DNA of 64,000 nucleotides from Sphingopyxis sp. MSC1_008. Lineage in GTDB: Bacteria; Pseudomonadota; Alphaproteobacteria; Sphingomonadales; Sphingomonadaceae. A program made the position numbers and the translations under genes. The notes under the pieces are model-generated. The model was not told the origin of the DNA. It did not search any database and saw nothing but the letters and a program-made list of their open reading frames with translations. The stretch covers positions 310,001 through 374,000 of the forward strand of contig NZ_JALPRD010000002.1 in assembly GCF_023197165.1 (NCBI RefSeq), in the 5' to 3' direction. Shown here piece after piece: positions 42,652 through 52,595 of this stretch (its first letter is position 1; each line of letters starts with the position of its first letter).

Positions 42652-44661
42652 ATGACCCCGCATCCCGCACCCGAAACCGGCCCGATCCTTGGCAAGTTGT
42701 CGCTCGAGGCGCTGCCGCTGCACGAGCCGATCCTTGTCATTACCTTCATCGGCGTCGTCCTTGGCGGCATCGCCGTGCTTGGCCTGATCACCAAATATCG
42801 CCTTTGGGGCTATTTGTGGACCGAGTGGTTCACCACGGTCGACCACAAGCGCATCGGGATCATGTATATGATCCTGGGCCTGATCATGTTCCTGCGCGGC
42901 TTTGCCGACGCGATCATGATGCGGCTGCAGCAGGCGATGGCGTTCGGCGGGTCCGAAGGGTACCTCACCCCGCACCATTATGATCAGGTGTTCACCGCGC
43001 ATGGCGTGATCATGATCTTCTTCGTCGCGATGCCGTTCATCACCGGGCTGATGAACTATGTCGTGCCGCTTCAGATCGGCGCGCGCGACGTCAGCTTTCC
43101 CTTCCTCAACAATTTCAGCTTCTGGATGACGACCGCCGGGGCGGTGCTGACGATGGTCTCGCTGTTTATCGGCGAATATGCACAGACCGGCTGGCTTGCC
43201 TATCCGCCTTTGTCGGGCATCGCCTACAGCCCGAATGTCGGCGTCGACTATTATATCTGGGGCCTACAGATAGCCGGCGTCGGCACTACCCTGTCGGGCA
43301 TCAACCTGATCGTCACGATCCTGAAGCTGCGCGCGCCGGGCATGGGGCTGATGAAGATGCCCGTCTTCACCTGGACCTCGCTCTGCGCGAACATCCTGAT
43401 CGTCGCGTCCTTCCCGATCCTGACCGCGACGCTCGTGCTGCTCACGCTCGACCGTTATGTCGGCACCAATTTCTTCACCAACGACCTCGGCGGATCGCCG
43501 ATGATGTATGTGAACCTGATCTGGATCTGGGGTCACCCCGAGGTTTATATCCTCGTGCTGCCGCTGTTCGGCGTCTTCTCCGAAGTCACTTCGACCTTCT
43601 CGGGCAAAAGGCTCTTCGGTTACACCTCGATGGTCTATGCGACGATCTGTATCACGATCCTGTCGTACCTCGTCTGGCTCCACCATTTCTTCACCATGGG
43701 GTCGGGCGCGAGCGTCAACAGCTTCTTCGGCATCACGACGATGGTGATCTCGATCCCGACGGGGGCCAAGCTCTTCAACTGGCTGTTCACCATGTACCGC
43801 GGCCGCATCCGTTTCGAGCTGCCGATGATGTGGACGGTCGCCTTCATGCTGACCTTCGTCATCGGCGGTATGACCGGCGTGCTGCTCGCGGTGCCGCCCG
43901 CCGACTTTGTGCTGCACAACTCGCTGTTCCTGATCGCGCATTTCCACAATGTGATCATCGGCGGCGTATTGTTCGGCCTGTTCGCGGCGATCAACTACTG
44001 GTGGCCTAAGGCGTTCGGTTACAAGCTCGACGTCTTCTGGGGCAAGATCAGCTTCTGGTGCTGGGTTGTCGGTTTCTGGGTCGCCTTCACCCCGCTCTAT
44101 ATCCTCGGCCTGATGGGCGTGACGCGGCGCATGCGCGTGTTCGACGATCCGAGCCTGCAAATCTGGTTCGTGATCGCGGGCATCGGTGCACTGATCGTCG
44201 CCGCGGGCATCGGCTCGATGCTCATCCAGTTCGGTGTCAGCATCTGGCGCCGCAAGGAACTGCGCGACACCACGGGCGGCGATCCGTGGGACGGCCGTAC
44301 GCTCGAATGGGCGACCAGCTCGCCGCCGCCGGACTATAATTTCGCCTTTACGCCGGTGATCCACGACCTCGACGCGTGGTACGACATGAAGTCGCGCGGA
44401 CACCAGCGGCCGGTCGGTGGCTATCGCGACATCCATATGCCGAGCAACACCGGCACGGGGATGATCCTGTCGGGCTTCTGCCTCGTCATGGGTTTCGCGC
44501 TCGTCTGGCACATCTGGTGGCTCGTCGCGCTGAGCTTTGCCGCGACGATCGTCGGCGCGATCTATCACACCTTCAACTACAAGCGCGATTTCGACATCCC
44601 GGCGGCGACGGTCACCGCGGTCGAGGAAGCGCGCACCCGCCAACTGGCGGCCGGAGCCTGA
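42652..44661 (+). CDS. cyoB: cytochrome bo3 ubiquinol oxidase subunit I
   Basis: 669 residues with at least 14 hydrophobic segments. Catalytic subunit with the low-spin heme, the heme-copper centre and quinol binding. The copper-ligand stretch [13 protein letters not shown] and LHHFFTMG are seen, together with HGVIMIFF and [10 protein letters not shown]. It couples quinol oxidation to oxygen reduction and proton pumping in the inner membrane. It lies 16 bases after cyoA, and its stop touches the spacer before cyoC. Confidence 0.97.
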   Translation: MTPHPAPETGPILGKLSLEALPLHEPILVITFIGVVLGGIAVLGLITKYRLWGYLWTEWFTTVDHKRIGIMYMILGLIMFLRGFADAIMMRLQQAMAFGGSEGYLTPHHYDQVFTAHGVIMIFFVAMPFITGLMNYVVPLQIGARDVSFPFLNNFSFWMTTAGAVLTMVSLFIGEYAQTGWLAYPPLSGIAYSPNVGVDYYIWGLQIAGVGTTLSGINLIVTILKLRAPGMGLMKMPVFTWTSLCANILIVASFPILTATLVLLTLDRYVGTNFFTNDLGGSPMMYVNLIWIWGHPEVYILVLPLFGVFSEVTSTFSGKRLFGYTSMVYATICITILSYLVWLHHFFTMGSGASVNSFFGITTMVISIPTGAKLFNWLFTMYRGRIRFELPMMWTVAFMLTFVIGGMTGVLLAVPPADFVLHNSLFLIAHFHNVIIGGVLFGLFAAINYWWPKAFGYKLDVFWGKISFWCWVVGFWVAFTPLYILGLMGVTRRMRVFDDPSLQIWFVIAGIGALIVAAGIGSMLIQFGVSIWRRKELRDTTGGDPWDGRTLEWATSSPPPDYNFAFTPVIHDLDAWYDMKSRGHQRPVGGYRDIHMPSNTGTGMILSGFCLVMGFALVWHIWWLVALSFAATIVGAIYHTFNYKRDFDIPAATVTAVEEARTRQLAAGA

Positions 44662-44665
44662 TGCG

Positions 44666-45319
44666 ATGAGTGCCCCCACCATGACAGCGAAGACTTTGAC
44701 CGCGCCCACCTCGGCGAACGAACCCGTCCAGTTCTACGACCTCGACGAGCATGCGCATCCCGAGGGGCACAGCACGATGCTGGGCTTCTGGATCTATCTG
44801 ATGAGCGACTGCCTCATCTTTGCGATCCTCTTTGCCTGCTATGCCGTCCTCGGCGGCAGCTATGCGGCGGGGCCGGCGCCTAAGGACCTGTTCGACCTCA
44901 AGCTCATCGCGCTCAACACCGCGATGCTGCTCTTCTCGTCGATCACTTACGGCTTTGCTGTGCTGCAGATGCAGCAGGGCAAGGTGCGGGGCGTGCAGAT
45001 CTGGCTCGCGGTCACCGCGCTGTTCGGGCTCGCCTTCCTCGGGATCGAGCTTTACGAATTCCACCACCTGATCGAGATCGGTGCGGGGCCGCAGCGCAGC
45101 GCCTTCCTGTCGAGCTTCTTCACGCTTGTCGGCACGCACGGGCTGCACGTCACCTTCGGCATCATCTGGCTGGTGACGCTGATGTTCCAGCTGTCGAAGC
45201 ATGGGCTGATCGCCGCGAACAAGCGCCGCGTGATGTGCCTCAGCATGTTCTGGCATTTCCTCGACGTCGTGTGGATCGGCGTCTTCACCTTTGTCTATCT
45301 GATGGGAGTGCTGCGATGA
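44666..45319 (+). CDS. cyoC: cytochrome bo3 ubiquinol oxidase subunit III
   Basis: 217 residues from ATG 44666, with the start of the frame further upstream inside cyoB rejected. Five membrane segments are expected; [17 protein letters not shown] and [16 protein letters not shown] are family hallmarks. It stabilises the oxidase complex. It overlaps the cyoD start by 4 bases (ATGA). Confidence 0.95.
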   Translation: MSAPTMTAKTLTAPTSANEPVQFYDLDEHAHPEGHSTMLGFWIYLMSDCLIFAILFACYAVLGGSYAAGPAPKDLFDLKLIALNTAMLLFSSITYGFAVLQMQQGKVRGVQIWLAVTALFGLAFLGIELYEFHHLIEIGAGPQRSAFLSSFFTLVGTHGLHVTFGIIWLVTLMFQLSKHGLIAANKRRVMCLSMFWHFLDVVWIGVFTFVYLMGVLR

Positions 45320-45708
45320 GCGCCGATACGCACGGTCACGCCGCCGACGGCCATCATGAGATCGAGATGCCGCACGCGTCGATGCGCGACTATGTCATCG
45401 GTTTCGTCCTGTCGGTGATCCTGACCGCGATCCCCTTCTGGCTGGTGATGACTATGCCGCTGAGCGCTGGGGCGACGGGGGCGATTATCATGGGTTTCGC
45501 CGTGGTGCAGATCGTCGTCCACATGGTCTTCTTCCTCCATATGACGCCGAAGGCCGAGGGCGGCTGGTCGCTGACCTCGCTGATCTTTACCGTGATCGTC
45601 GTGGTGATCATGCTCGCGGGCTCGCTGTGGGTGATGCATCACCTCAACACCAACATGATGCCGATGCCGCACGAGCCGACGAGCCAGACTACAGGCCAGA
45701 TACCGTGA
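45316..45708 (+). CDS. cyoD: cytochrome bo3 ubiquinol oxidase subunit IV
   Basis: 130 residues from ATG 45316. An N-terminal His-rich stretch, then three membrane segments with [20 protein letters not shown] and [14 protein letters not shown], the family pattern. It assists assembly of the bo3 oxidase. The SURF1 gene begins inside its stop (GTGA overlap). Confidence 0.93.
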   Translation: MSADTHGHAADGHHEIEMPHASMRDYVIGFVLSVILTAIPFWLVMTMPLSAGATGAIIMGFAVVQIVVHMVFFLHMTPKAEGGWSLTSLIFTVIVVVIMLAGSLWVMHHLNTNMMPMPHEPTSQTTGQIP

Positions 45709-46406
45709 CACGCACCCGCCGCGCGGCGTTTGCCGCGGCGGCGCTGATCGCGGCGATCGGCCTCGCGGCGCTCGGCGTCTGGCAGCTCGAGCGGCGCGTG
45801 TGGAAGCATGAGCTGGTCGCGGCGGTCGAGGCGCGTGTTCATGCAGCGCCGTTGGCGGCGCCGGGGCCGGGTGCGTGGGATGGCGTCGACGCGAAGGGTG
45901 ATGCCTATCGCCGGGTAACGGCGACCGGGCAGTTTCGACATGATCGCGAGACGCTGGTGCAGGCGGTGACCGACCGTGGTCCCGGCTATTGGGTGCTGAC
46001 CCCGCTTGAAACGACTGGGTTCACTTTGCTCGTCAATCGTGGGTTCGTTCCGAAGGACCGGCGCGATCCGAAAACGCGCATGGCAGGCAATGCCGCGGGC
46101 GTGGTGACGGTGACGGGTCTCGTGCGCGTGACCGAACCCGAAGGCGCCTTCCTTCGCTCGAACGATCCGGCGGCCGACCGCTGGTTCTCGCGCGATGTCG
46201 CGGCGATCGCGAAGGCGAGGGGATTGCAGGGCGCCGCGCCCTATTTCGTCGATGCCGACGCCAAGCCGAACCCCGGCGGCTACCCGGTCGGCGGGCTCAC
46301 CATCGTGCGTTTTCCCGACAATCATCTGGTCTATGCGCTGACCTGGTTTGCGCTTTGTGCGCTCAGCCTCTTTTTTGCGTGGCGGCTGTGGCGTATTCGC
46401 GATTGA
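45705..46406 (+). CDS. SURF1 family oxidase-assembly protein
   Basis: 233 residues from GTG 45705, overlapping the cyoD stop by 4 bases; the ORF is open further upstream but that part is in cyoD. Two membrane segments, one at each end (about 9-27 and 210-230), hold a periplasmic domain, the standard SURF1 shape, with GVWQLERR and RPGYWVLTPLE-like stretches and VNRGFVP. SURF1 proteins help insert heme into terminal oxidases. A SURF1 in a quinol oxidase operon corresponds to the Surf1q type described in Paracoccus. It precedes the redox sensor gene. Confidence 0.9.
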   Translation: MTRTRRAAFAAAALIAAIGLAALGVWQLERRVWKHELVAAVEARVHAAPLAAPGPGAWDGVDAKGDAYRRVTATGQFRHDRETLVQAVTDRGPGYWVLTPLETTGFTLLVNRGFVPKDRRDPKTRMAGNAAGVVTVTGLVRVTEPEGAFLRSNDPAADRWFSRDVAAIAKARGLQGAAPYFVDADAKPNPGGYPVGGLTIVRFPDNHLVYALTWFALCALSLFFAWRLWRIRD

Positions 46407-47713
46407 TGACCCGCCCGACCATCCCGCCGACCACGCCTTCAAGGGCGCCCGCCGGTCGCCGCAACATGACGCTGCTGATCCAGCTGCGCTGGATTGCGGT
46501 CGGGGGGCAGCTTGCGACGATCGGGATCGTCAGCGGGCCGATGGGCATCGCGCTGCCGCACGCGCCTTTGCTTTCAGCAGTCATGGTGCTGGTCGCGATC
46601 AACTTCGCGAGCATCGCCTTGCTCCGCCGCGGCCGCGCGGTGACCAATGCCGAACTCACCGCGGTGCTGCTGTTCGACGTCGCCGCGCTCTGCTGGCAGC
46701 TTCACCACAGCGGCGGGCTCGCCAATCCCTTTGCCTCGCTATTCCTGTTGCAGGTCGTGATCGGCGCGATCCTGCTCACCCCGCGCTCATCGTGGGCGAT
46801 CGTCGTTGCGGCGCTTGCCGCGCTCGCGGCGCTGCGGATCGATCCGACGCCGCTCGTGTTGCCGCCGCCCTATGCTGCCGACCCGATGGGGCTGTATCTG
46901 AAGGGCAGCTTCGTTTGTTTCCTGCTGATCGCGGTGCTGTTCGTCGCCTTCGTTACGCGGATCAACCGCAATCTGCGCGACAGCGATGCGGCGCTCGCGA
47001 CGAGCCGTCAGCGCGCGGCGGAGGAGGACCATATCGTGCGTATGGGACTGCTCGCGTCGGGCGCGGCGCATGAGCTCGGGACGCCGCTGTCGACGCTGTC
47101 GGTGCTGATCGGCGACTGGAAGGCGGCGCCGCGGCTCGCGAAGGATCGCGAGATGCAGGAGGATCTGGCCGACATGGATGCGGCGGTGCAACGCTGCAAG
47201 GCGATCGTCAGCGGCATTTTGATGTCGGCGGGTGAGGCGCGCGGCGAGGCGCCGCAATTGACGACGATGCGCGCCTTCCTGACCGACATCATTACCGGCG
47301 CGCGCACCTTGCGGCGGCCCGGGACGGTCGAGTTCAACGACCGTTTCGGCGCCGACGTCGCGATCGTGTCGGATCCCGCGCTGCGGCAGGTGATCGACAA
47401 TGTGATGGACAATGCCTCCGAAGTGTCGCCCGACTGGGTCGGCGTCACCGCGACGCGCGACGGCGACATGGCGGTGATCGAGATCGCCGACCGCGGGCCG
47501 GGGTTCAGCGACGAAATGCTCGCGAATTTCGGCCAGCCCTATCGCTCGACCAAGGGGCGGCCGGGCGGGGGGCTCGGGCTGTTCCTGCTCGTCAACGTCT
47601 TGCGCAAGCTCGGCGGCGGGGCGACGGTGGCGAACCGCGATGCGGGCGGCGCGCTGGTGCGGATCACGCTGCCGATTTCGGCGGTCGCGCGGCCCGGTGG
47701 AGAAAAGGCATGA
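46406..47713 (+). CDS. regB: RegB/PrrB-type redox-sensing histidine kinase
   Basis: 435 residues from ATG 46406, overlapping the SURF1 stop by one base. Six membrane segments are expected before about residue 190. The quinone-binding heptapeptide region GGLANPF (about 108-114), the H box GAAHELGTPLST (His222), the conserved redox Cys in AVQRCKAIVSG (Cys264, like RegB Cys265) and ATP-binding boxes DNASEVSP and PGGGLGLFL are all intact. It senses quinone redox state and phosphorylates RegA. It sits in the same operon as the oxidase whose expression RegBA commonly controls. Confidence 0.93.
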   Translation: MTRPTIPPTTPSRAPAGRRNMTLLIQLRWIAVGGQLATIGIVSGPMGIALPHAPLLSAVMVLVAINFASIALLRRGRAVTNAELTAVLLFDVAALCWQLHHSGGLANPFASLFLLQVVIGAILLTPRSSWAIVVAALAALAALRIDPTPLVLPPPYAADPMGLYLKGSFVCFLLIAVLFVAFVTRINRNLRDSDAALATSRQRAAEEDHIVRMGLLASGAAHELGTPLSTLSVLIGDWKAAPRLAKDREMQEDLADMDAAVQRCKAIVSGILMSAGEARGEAPQLTTMRAFLTDIITGARTLRRPGTVEFNDRFGADVAIVSDPALRQVIDNVMDNASEVSPDWVGVTATRDGDMAVIEIADRGPGFSDEMLANFGQPYRSTKGRPGGGLGLFLLVNVLRKLGGGATVANRDAGGALVRITLPISAVARPGGEKA

Positions 47714-48243
47714 GCGAAACGCGGAAATTGCTGATCGTCGAGGATGACGAGACGTTCGCGCGGACGCTGAAACGCTCGTTCGAGCGGCGCGGCTATGCGG
47801 CGGAGGTCGCGCACAGCCCCGAGGAAATGGCCGCGATTTTGCAGAATTTCCGGCCGGGCTATGCGGTCGTCGACCTGAAACTGGGCAGCGCGTCGGGGCT
47901 CGCGTGTGTGCAGACGCTACGCGCGAGCGACGCGACGATGCGGATCGTCGTGCTCACCGGCTTTGCGAGCATCGCCACCGCGGTCGAGGCGATCAAGCTG
48001 GGTGCGTCCTATTATCTCGCCAAGCCGTCGAACACCGACGATATCGAAGCGGCGTTCGACCGCGCCGAGGGCAATGCCGAAACGCCGGTGGGCGACCGCC
48101 AGTCGTCGATCAAGACCGTCGAGTGGGAGCATATTCACCAGGTTTTGGTCGAGACCGATTTCAATATTTCGGAGACCGCGCGCCGGCTGGGGATGCACCG
48201 GCGGACGCTCGCGCGGAAGCTCGAGAAACGGCAGATCCGCTAA
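47710..48243 (+). CDS. regA: RegA/PrrA/ActR-type response regulator
   Basis: 177 residues, overlapping regB by 4 bases (ATGA). Receiver domain about 5-120 with phospho-acceptor Asp55 (VVDLKLGS), Lys in YYLAKPSN, and a C-terminal Fis-type helix-turn-helix SETARRLGMHRRTLARKLEKR, which is the RegA signature. It is the output half of the redox pair with RegB, and the last gene of the operon. Confidence 0.94.
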   Translation: MSETRKLLIVEDDETFARTLKRSFERRGYAAEVAHSPEEMAAILQNFRPGYAVVDLKLGSASGLACVQTLRASDATMRIVVLTGFASIATAVEAIKLGASYYLAKPSNTDDIEAAFDRAEGNAETPVGDRQSSIKTVEWEHIHQVLVETDFNISETARRLGMHRRTLARKLEKRQIR

Positions 48244-48255
48244 GCCTCGTCGAGG

Positions 48256-50367
48256 CTATTTCTTCTCGACCAGTTCGCGCAGCAGGAAGCCGTGGAGCAT
48301 CGCGGCGCGCACCGCATCCTCGGCGTGATCGGCGCCGACCGAATGGCCGCCCTCGATATATTCGTGATAATAGACGCGGTTGCCGTTCTCCATCAGCCGT
48401 GCGGCATATTTGCGCGCGTGGCCCGGGTGGACGCGGTCGTCCTTCGTCGAGAGGTAGAGGAAGATCGGCGGGTATGTCACGCCCTTGCGGATGTTGTGAT
48501 AGGGCGAATATTTCGACAGGAAGGCCCAGTCCCCGGGCACGTCGGGATCGCCATATTCGGCGACCCACGAGGCGCCCGCGAGCATCTTGTCGTACCGCCA
48601 CATATCCTTGATCGGCGAACCCGAGATCACCGCGCCATAGAGGTCGGGGCGCTGCGTCATCGCCGCGCCGACGAGCACGCCGCCGTTCGAGCGGCCCGAG
48701 ATCGCGATCTTGCCCTTCGCGCTGACCCCGGTCTTCACCAGATCCTCGGCGACCGCGTGGAGATCGTCGAAGCTGTTCTGGCGCTTTTCGCGCAGCGCCG
48801 CCTGATGCCAGGCGGGGCCGTATTCGCCGCCGCCGCGGATGCCCGCGAGGACATAGGCGTTGCCGTCCTCGACCCAGAACAGCCCGAGCGGGCCAGCGCG
48901 ATACGGCTGGCCAGTGAGATAGCCTGGCGTCTGAGCGGCGCGGAAGCCGCCATAGGCGTCGATCAGCGCGGGGACGGGGCCGGTCGAGCCCTTCTTGCGC
49001 GCGAGGAAATAGGGGATTTTCGTGCCATCCTTCGACGTCGCGAAGCGCTTTTCGACGGTCATATCCTTGGCGTCGAAGGTCGCGGGCAGGCTTTGCACAG
49101 CTTGCGGCACCTTGCCTTCGGACACGGCGTAGAGCGTCGGGGGCATCAGCATCGTCTCGGCCGACGCGAGCACGATGTCGCGCTTGCCGACCGTGCCGGC
49201 GATGGTGACGGTGGCGTTGGCGGCGAGCGGAACGTCCTTCTGGCTCCAGCTGCCGGTCTTCGGGTCGCGGCGCAGTGCGAACAGCTTGCCCTCGACATCG
49301 TCGAGCGCCTTCACCCACAGGATATTGTCGGTCGCCGAGACATTCTCGATCGCCTGCGCCTTTGTCGGGGTCATAGCGGTGACGATCGGGACCTGCCGGT
49401 CGGCCGACATATCGGCGAGCGACAAGGAGACGAGCGAGCCCGCGGGGATATTCGCCCAATCCTTGTTGAGGAAGATGATGAGCTGTCCGTCGATGACATC
49501 GCGCACGCTGGCGGTGTCGGGGACGATCGACGAGATATAGCGCGACCCGTCGACGTTCGGCAGCTTGAGGTCGGCAGTATAGAAGGTCTTGCCGCGGCTG
49601 ATCATCGGCCAGCGCTTGTCGCCGTCGGTGAAGGCGAAGACATTCATGCCGACATCTTCATGCTCGCCTTCGGCCACGGTTTCGGCCGAGGTTAGCGGCG
49701 TGCCGCGCTTCCAGCGCTTGACGATCCGCGGATAGCCCGACGCGGTCATGCTGCCCGCGCCATAGTCGGTCGCGACGAGCAGGGTGTCGGCATTTTCCCA
49801 CGTCACGCTGCTCTTCGCCTGCGGCAGGGTGAAGCCCTCGCCCACGAAGCCCTTCGTCGTGCGGTCCCATTCGCGAACGATGTCGGCGTCGGTGCCGCCA
49901 GGGCTCAGCGAGACGAGGCAGCGCTTATATTCGGGGGCGAGGCAGTCGGCGCCGTGCCAGACCCAGCTCTGCTTTTCGGCCTTGCCGAGCGCGTCGACGT
50001 CGATCAGCGTCGTCCAGACAGGCTTGCCGGCGAGGTAAGCGTCGAGCGGGCTCTGGCGCCAGATGCCGCGGGGGTTGTTCGCGTCGCGCCAGAAATTGGT
50101 GATGGTTTCGCCCATCACTTCGCCGGGCTCGGCGATCTGCCGGTCGTCGTCGAGGATTTCGCGTGCGCGCTTGCGGTCGGCCTCGAACCCTGGGCGGCCG
50201 GTGATCAGCTTGTCGGTTGCCGCATTTTCCTTTTTGACCCAACCCAGCGCCTTCGCGCCCTCGATATCCTCGAGCCAGAGGTAGGGGTCTTTTGCGTCCT
50301 GCGCAGCGGCGGTGACGGCAATGAAGGAACAGTTGAGGGCAAGCGCGGCAAGGCTGGCGCGGATCAT
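48256..50367 (-). CDS. prolyl oligopeptidase family serine peptidase (S9)
   Basis: 703 residues from ATG 50367; the ORF upstream extends further but only this start gives a signal peptide (about 1-24, ending AAAQ). An N-terminal beta-propeller domain is followed by an alpha/beta-hydrolase domain; catalytic Ser560 is in SGRSNGGVLVG, Asp in TKDDRVHPGH and His in EGGHSVG. It cleaves short peptides, probably in the periplasm. The frame spans 48256-50367 with no lesion. Its stop is 12 bases beyond the convergent regA stop. Confidence 0.93.
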   Translation of the reverse strand: MIRASLAALALNCSFIAVTAAAQDAKDPYLWLEDIEGAKALGWVKKENAATDKLITGRPGFEADRKRAREILDDDRQIAEPGEVMGETITNFWRDANNPRGIWRQSPLDAYLAGKPVWTTLIDVDALGKAEKQSWVWHGADCLAPEYKRCLVSLSPGGTDADIVREWDRTTKGFVGEGFTLPQAKSSVTWENADTLLVATDYGAGSMTASGYPRIVKRWKRGTPLTSAETVAEGEHEDVGMNVFAFTDGDKRWPMISRGKTFYTADLKLPNVDGSRYISSIVPDTASVRDVIDGQLIIFLNKDWANIPAGSLVSLSLADMSADRQVPIVTAMTPTKAQAIENVSATDNILWVKALDDVEGKLFALRRDPKTGSWSQKDVPLAANATVTIAGTVGKRDIVLASAETMLMPPTLYAVSEGKVPQAVQSLPATFDAKDMTVEKRFATSKDGTKIPYFLARKKGSTGPVPALIDAYGGFRAAQTPGYLTGQPYRAGPLGLFWVEDGNAYVLAGIRGGGEYGPAWHQAALREKRQNSFDDLHAVAEDLVKTGVSAKGKIAISGRSNGGVLVGAAMTQRPDLYGAVISGSPIKDMWRYDKMLAGASWVAEYGDPDVPGDWAFLSKYSPYHNIRKGVTYPPIFLYLSTKDDRVHPGHARKYAARLMENGNRVYYHEYIEGGHSVGADHAEDAVRAAMLHGFLLRELVEKK

Positions 50368-50453
50368 TCGGAAAGTCTCCCCTGGGGTGTGGAGGCGCTG
50401 TGCTAGCAGCATTAGACACCGAAGGGGAAGGCCGCGAAGAGCGGGTCGCTATA

Positions 50454-50543
50454 AATCCGTTCGTGTCGAGCGAAGTCGAGACACCCATCACCATCGAGCC
50501 AAGCCGAGGGGCATCTCGACTTCGCTCGATGCGAACGGAATTT
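50454..50543. repeat. inverted repeat with GTCGAGCGAAGTCGAGA core
   Basis: The left arm near 50456-50484 (TCCGTTCGTGTCGAGCGAAG onward) pairs imperfectly with a right arm ending GCGAACGGAATTT. The core GTCGAGCGAAGTCGAGA is itself partly palindromic. It lacks the TCGTCA ends of the other elements and so is a different type. It lies between two minus-strand genes. Confidence 0.8.
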
Positions 50544-50548
50544 GGGGA

Positions 50549-50974
50549 TTATTGGTCGATGATGATCGTGCCCGGGTGGTGCTTGTCGAGATGCTTCTTG
50601 ATGATGCGAAGGTTGCGCGTGTTCGAGCGGAAGAAAAAGTCGAACGCGTCGCCGACGAGTGGCACCGCGCCGAGCGCGGTGTCGACGCCGAGATTGCCGA
50701 CCATGCGCCAGATCTTCCATTTCGGCATACCGAGATTGCGCGCTTCCCAAATGAGGTAGGCGCCCATCGTCGCGGCGATCACGTCGCCGACCACGGGCAC
50801 GAGGCCGACGATCGCGTCGAGGCCCACGGGGCGGTTGATGCCGGGAATGATAAAGCTGCGTTCGAGCAGGATTTCCAGCGTCTCGACGCGCTTGCGCAGC
50901 GCCGCGGGATCGTTGCGGTTGGAAATCAGCGCGTCAAAGATCGCGTCGGGATTGGGCGGCGTCGAAGGGGCCAT
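50549..50974 (-). CDS. DUF4112 domain protein
   Basis: 141 residues from ATG 50974, preceded by AAAGGA. The family's glycine-rich membrane-associated segments are present: GLDAIVGLVPVVGDVIAAT (about 51-69) and DTALGAVPLVGDAFDFFF (about 98-115), with a C-terminal NTRNLRIIKKHLD. The function of DUF4112 is unknown; it is small and probably membrane-bound. It lies beside the solute-binding protein gene on the same strand. Confidence 0.88.
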   Translation of the reverse strand: MAPSTPPNPDAIFDALISNRNDPAALRKRVETLEILLERSFIIPGINRPVGLDAIVGLVPVVGDVIAATMGAYLIWEARNLGMPKWKIWRMVGNLGVDTALGAVPLVGDAFDFFFRSNTRNLRIIKKHLDKHHPGTIIIDQ

Positions 50975-51016
50975 CGGGGTCCTTTCACAAGCGCTCGAAG
51001 TTGCAGCGCCACTGTA

Positions 51017-52534
51017 TTAGTTAGGTAAGGCGATCACATGATTCAATGGGTGTTGCGCGCGGCCGTTGGCGCGGAGGCCCGTGAGGCGCTGCGACGCGAC
51101 CGACCAGCGGAGCGGCGTTGCGAGCGGAATGAAGGGGGCGTAGCGTCCGAGCACCGCCTCGGCCTCGCTCACCTGCACCCGGCGCTGGCCGGCGTCGATA
51201 TTGGCTGTCGCCTGGTCGATCAGTTCCTGCGCCTCGCGGTTGCAGAGCGTGTCGCGGCGGCACGACAGGCGGCGCAGCGCCCACAGCGCGTCGTCGTTCG
51301 GCGCGACTTCGTCGATCAGGCGGAGGTCGGCGGTCGCCGCCATCGGGACGCGCTGGCTCGGCACCCCGATCGCTTTGAAATCGGCCGAAACATAGGCGAA
51401 GAGGATGCGACCGCCGGGGGTGTCGGGGACCGCGATGCGCAGCGGTTCGATCTCGCGCCCGGCGGCGCGCCACGCGTCGACCACGCGCTTTGCCTGCGCG
51501 AGGCGCGACGCCTCGTCATATTCGGACCAGACCGGGACGAGCGGCGCGGGGCCGCCGTCACGCGCGTAGAGCGACGGACGGAGCGTGACCTGCGGCTGCC
51601 ATTCGGCGAGCCCGAACGCCTCGATCAGCCGCTCGCGCCGGATCGCGCGGACGAGCGCATCGCGGTTGGCGTCGGTCGCAAGGAAACCCTCGGCACGGAC
51701 GAAGGACAGGCCGAACAGGCCGGGGACGGGATCGACGACGAGGCGCGAGCGGCCGATATTCGACGCCGCGAAATAGGGCAGGGTCGAAAAGCGGCCGCCG
51801 ATGACGCCATCGGCATAGCCATTCTTAAACCGCGCTAGCGCACCCGCCGGCGATGTGCCGACCAGCTCGATCGACGCTGCGGGGTCGTTGGCGGCGGCTT
51901 CGGCCGCCTCGGGATCTTCGGCGAGCGGATCGGGGACGGGCGAGAGCAGCACGGCGCGGCCGATCTTGCGCGCGCGCATCGGTCCCCAGCCCATGCCCTT
52001 GCTGACGATCGCCATCGAGGGCTGCGCGAGCAGTTCGAGGATCGCGGGCTGCGGCACCGAAAGGCGGATTTCGATGACGGTGTCGGTCATCGCCTTGATC
52101 GTCTCGATCTCGGGGAAATCATTCTTCAGGACGTGGCGGCTGGCGGAGGCGAGATAGGAGCGAAGGATTGCGGCGACATCTTCGGCGGTGACCTTGCGGC
52201 CATTGGTCCATTTGGCTTCGCGCAGGCGGAAGATATAGCTCCGCCCGTCGGTGGTGACGGTCCAGCGGTCGGCAAGACCGGTGTCGATCTGACCCTCGCC
52301 GTCATAGCTGACCAGCCCCTGCGAGGTCGCGTCGAGCAGCGCGGCATTGGCGGCCGACAGTTCGCCGTCAAGCGGCGTCGCCGCGGGATTGAGTGGGCCC
52401 ATGGCGGCGATCGTCACCGGGCCGCGCTCGCCGAACAGGCCGCAACTGGCGAGCGACAGGATCGCAAGGCTGGCGATGATCCTGTGCAGGCGTGCTTTTG
52501 TCCCGAACGTCGGCATGTCTGTTTTCAGCGGCAT
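51017..52534 (-). CDS. solute-binding lipoprotein (ABC transporter family 5 type)
   Basis: 505 residues from ATG 52534 (ATG 52516 is possible too). A lipoprotein signal ends at the lipobox LASCG. The body follows the family 5 extracellular solute-binding pattern for peptides and nickel: LVSYDGEGQIDTGLADRWTV, TNGRKVTAEDVAAIL, and a late FIPLATPLRWSV. Such proteins bind peptides or similar solutes for an ABC permease, but no permease or ATPase gene lies beside it, so it may work with a remote one or stand alone. Confidence 0.85.
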   Translation of the reverse strand: MPLKTDMPTFGTKARLHRIIASLAILSLASCGLFGERGPVTIAAMGPLNPAATPLDGELSAANAALLDATSQGLVSYDGEGQIDTGLADRWTVTTDGRSYIFRLREAKWTNGRKVTAEDVAAILRSYLASASRHVLKNDFPEIETIKAMTDTVIEIRLSVPQPAILELLAQPSMAIVSKGMGWGPMRARKIGRAVLLSPVPDPLAEDPEAAEAAANDPAASIELVGTSPAGALARFKNGYADGVIGGRFSTLPYFAASNIGRSRLVVDPVPGLFGLSFVRAEGFLATDANRDALVRAIRRERLIEAFGLAEWQPQVTLRPSLYARDGGPAPLVPVWSEYDEASRLAQAKRVVDAWRAAGREIEPLRIAVPDTPGGRILFAYVSADFKAIGVPSQRVPMAATADLRLIDEVAPNDDALWALRRLSCRRDTLCNREAQELIDQATANIDAGQRRVQVSEAEAVLGRYAPFIPLATPLRWSVASQRLTGLRANGRAQHPLNHVIALPN

Positions 52535-52595
52535 CGGTGGCCATCATAGTGATGCCGGGCAAAACCGGAAGTGGGCATCCGGGCGATGGGCGACC

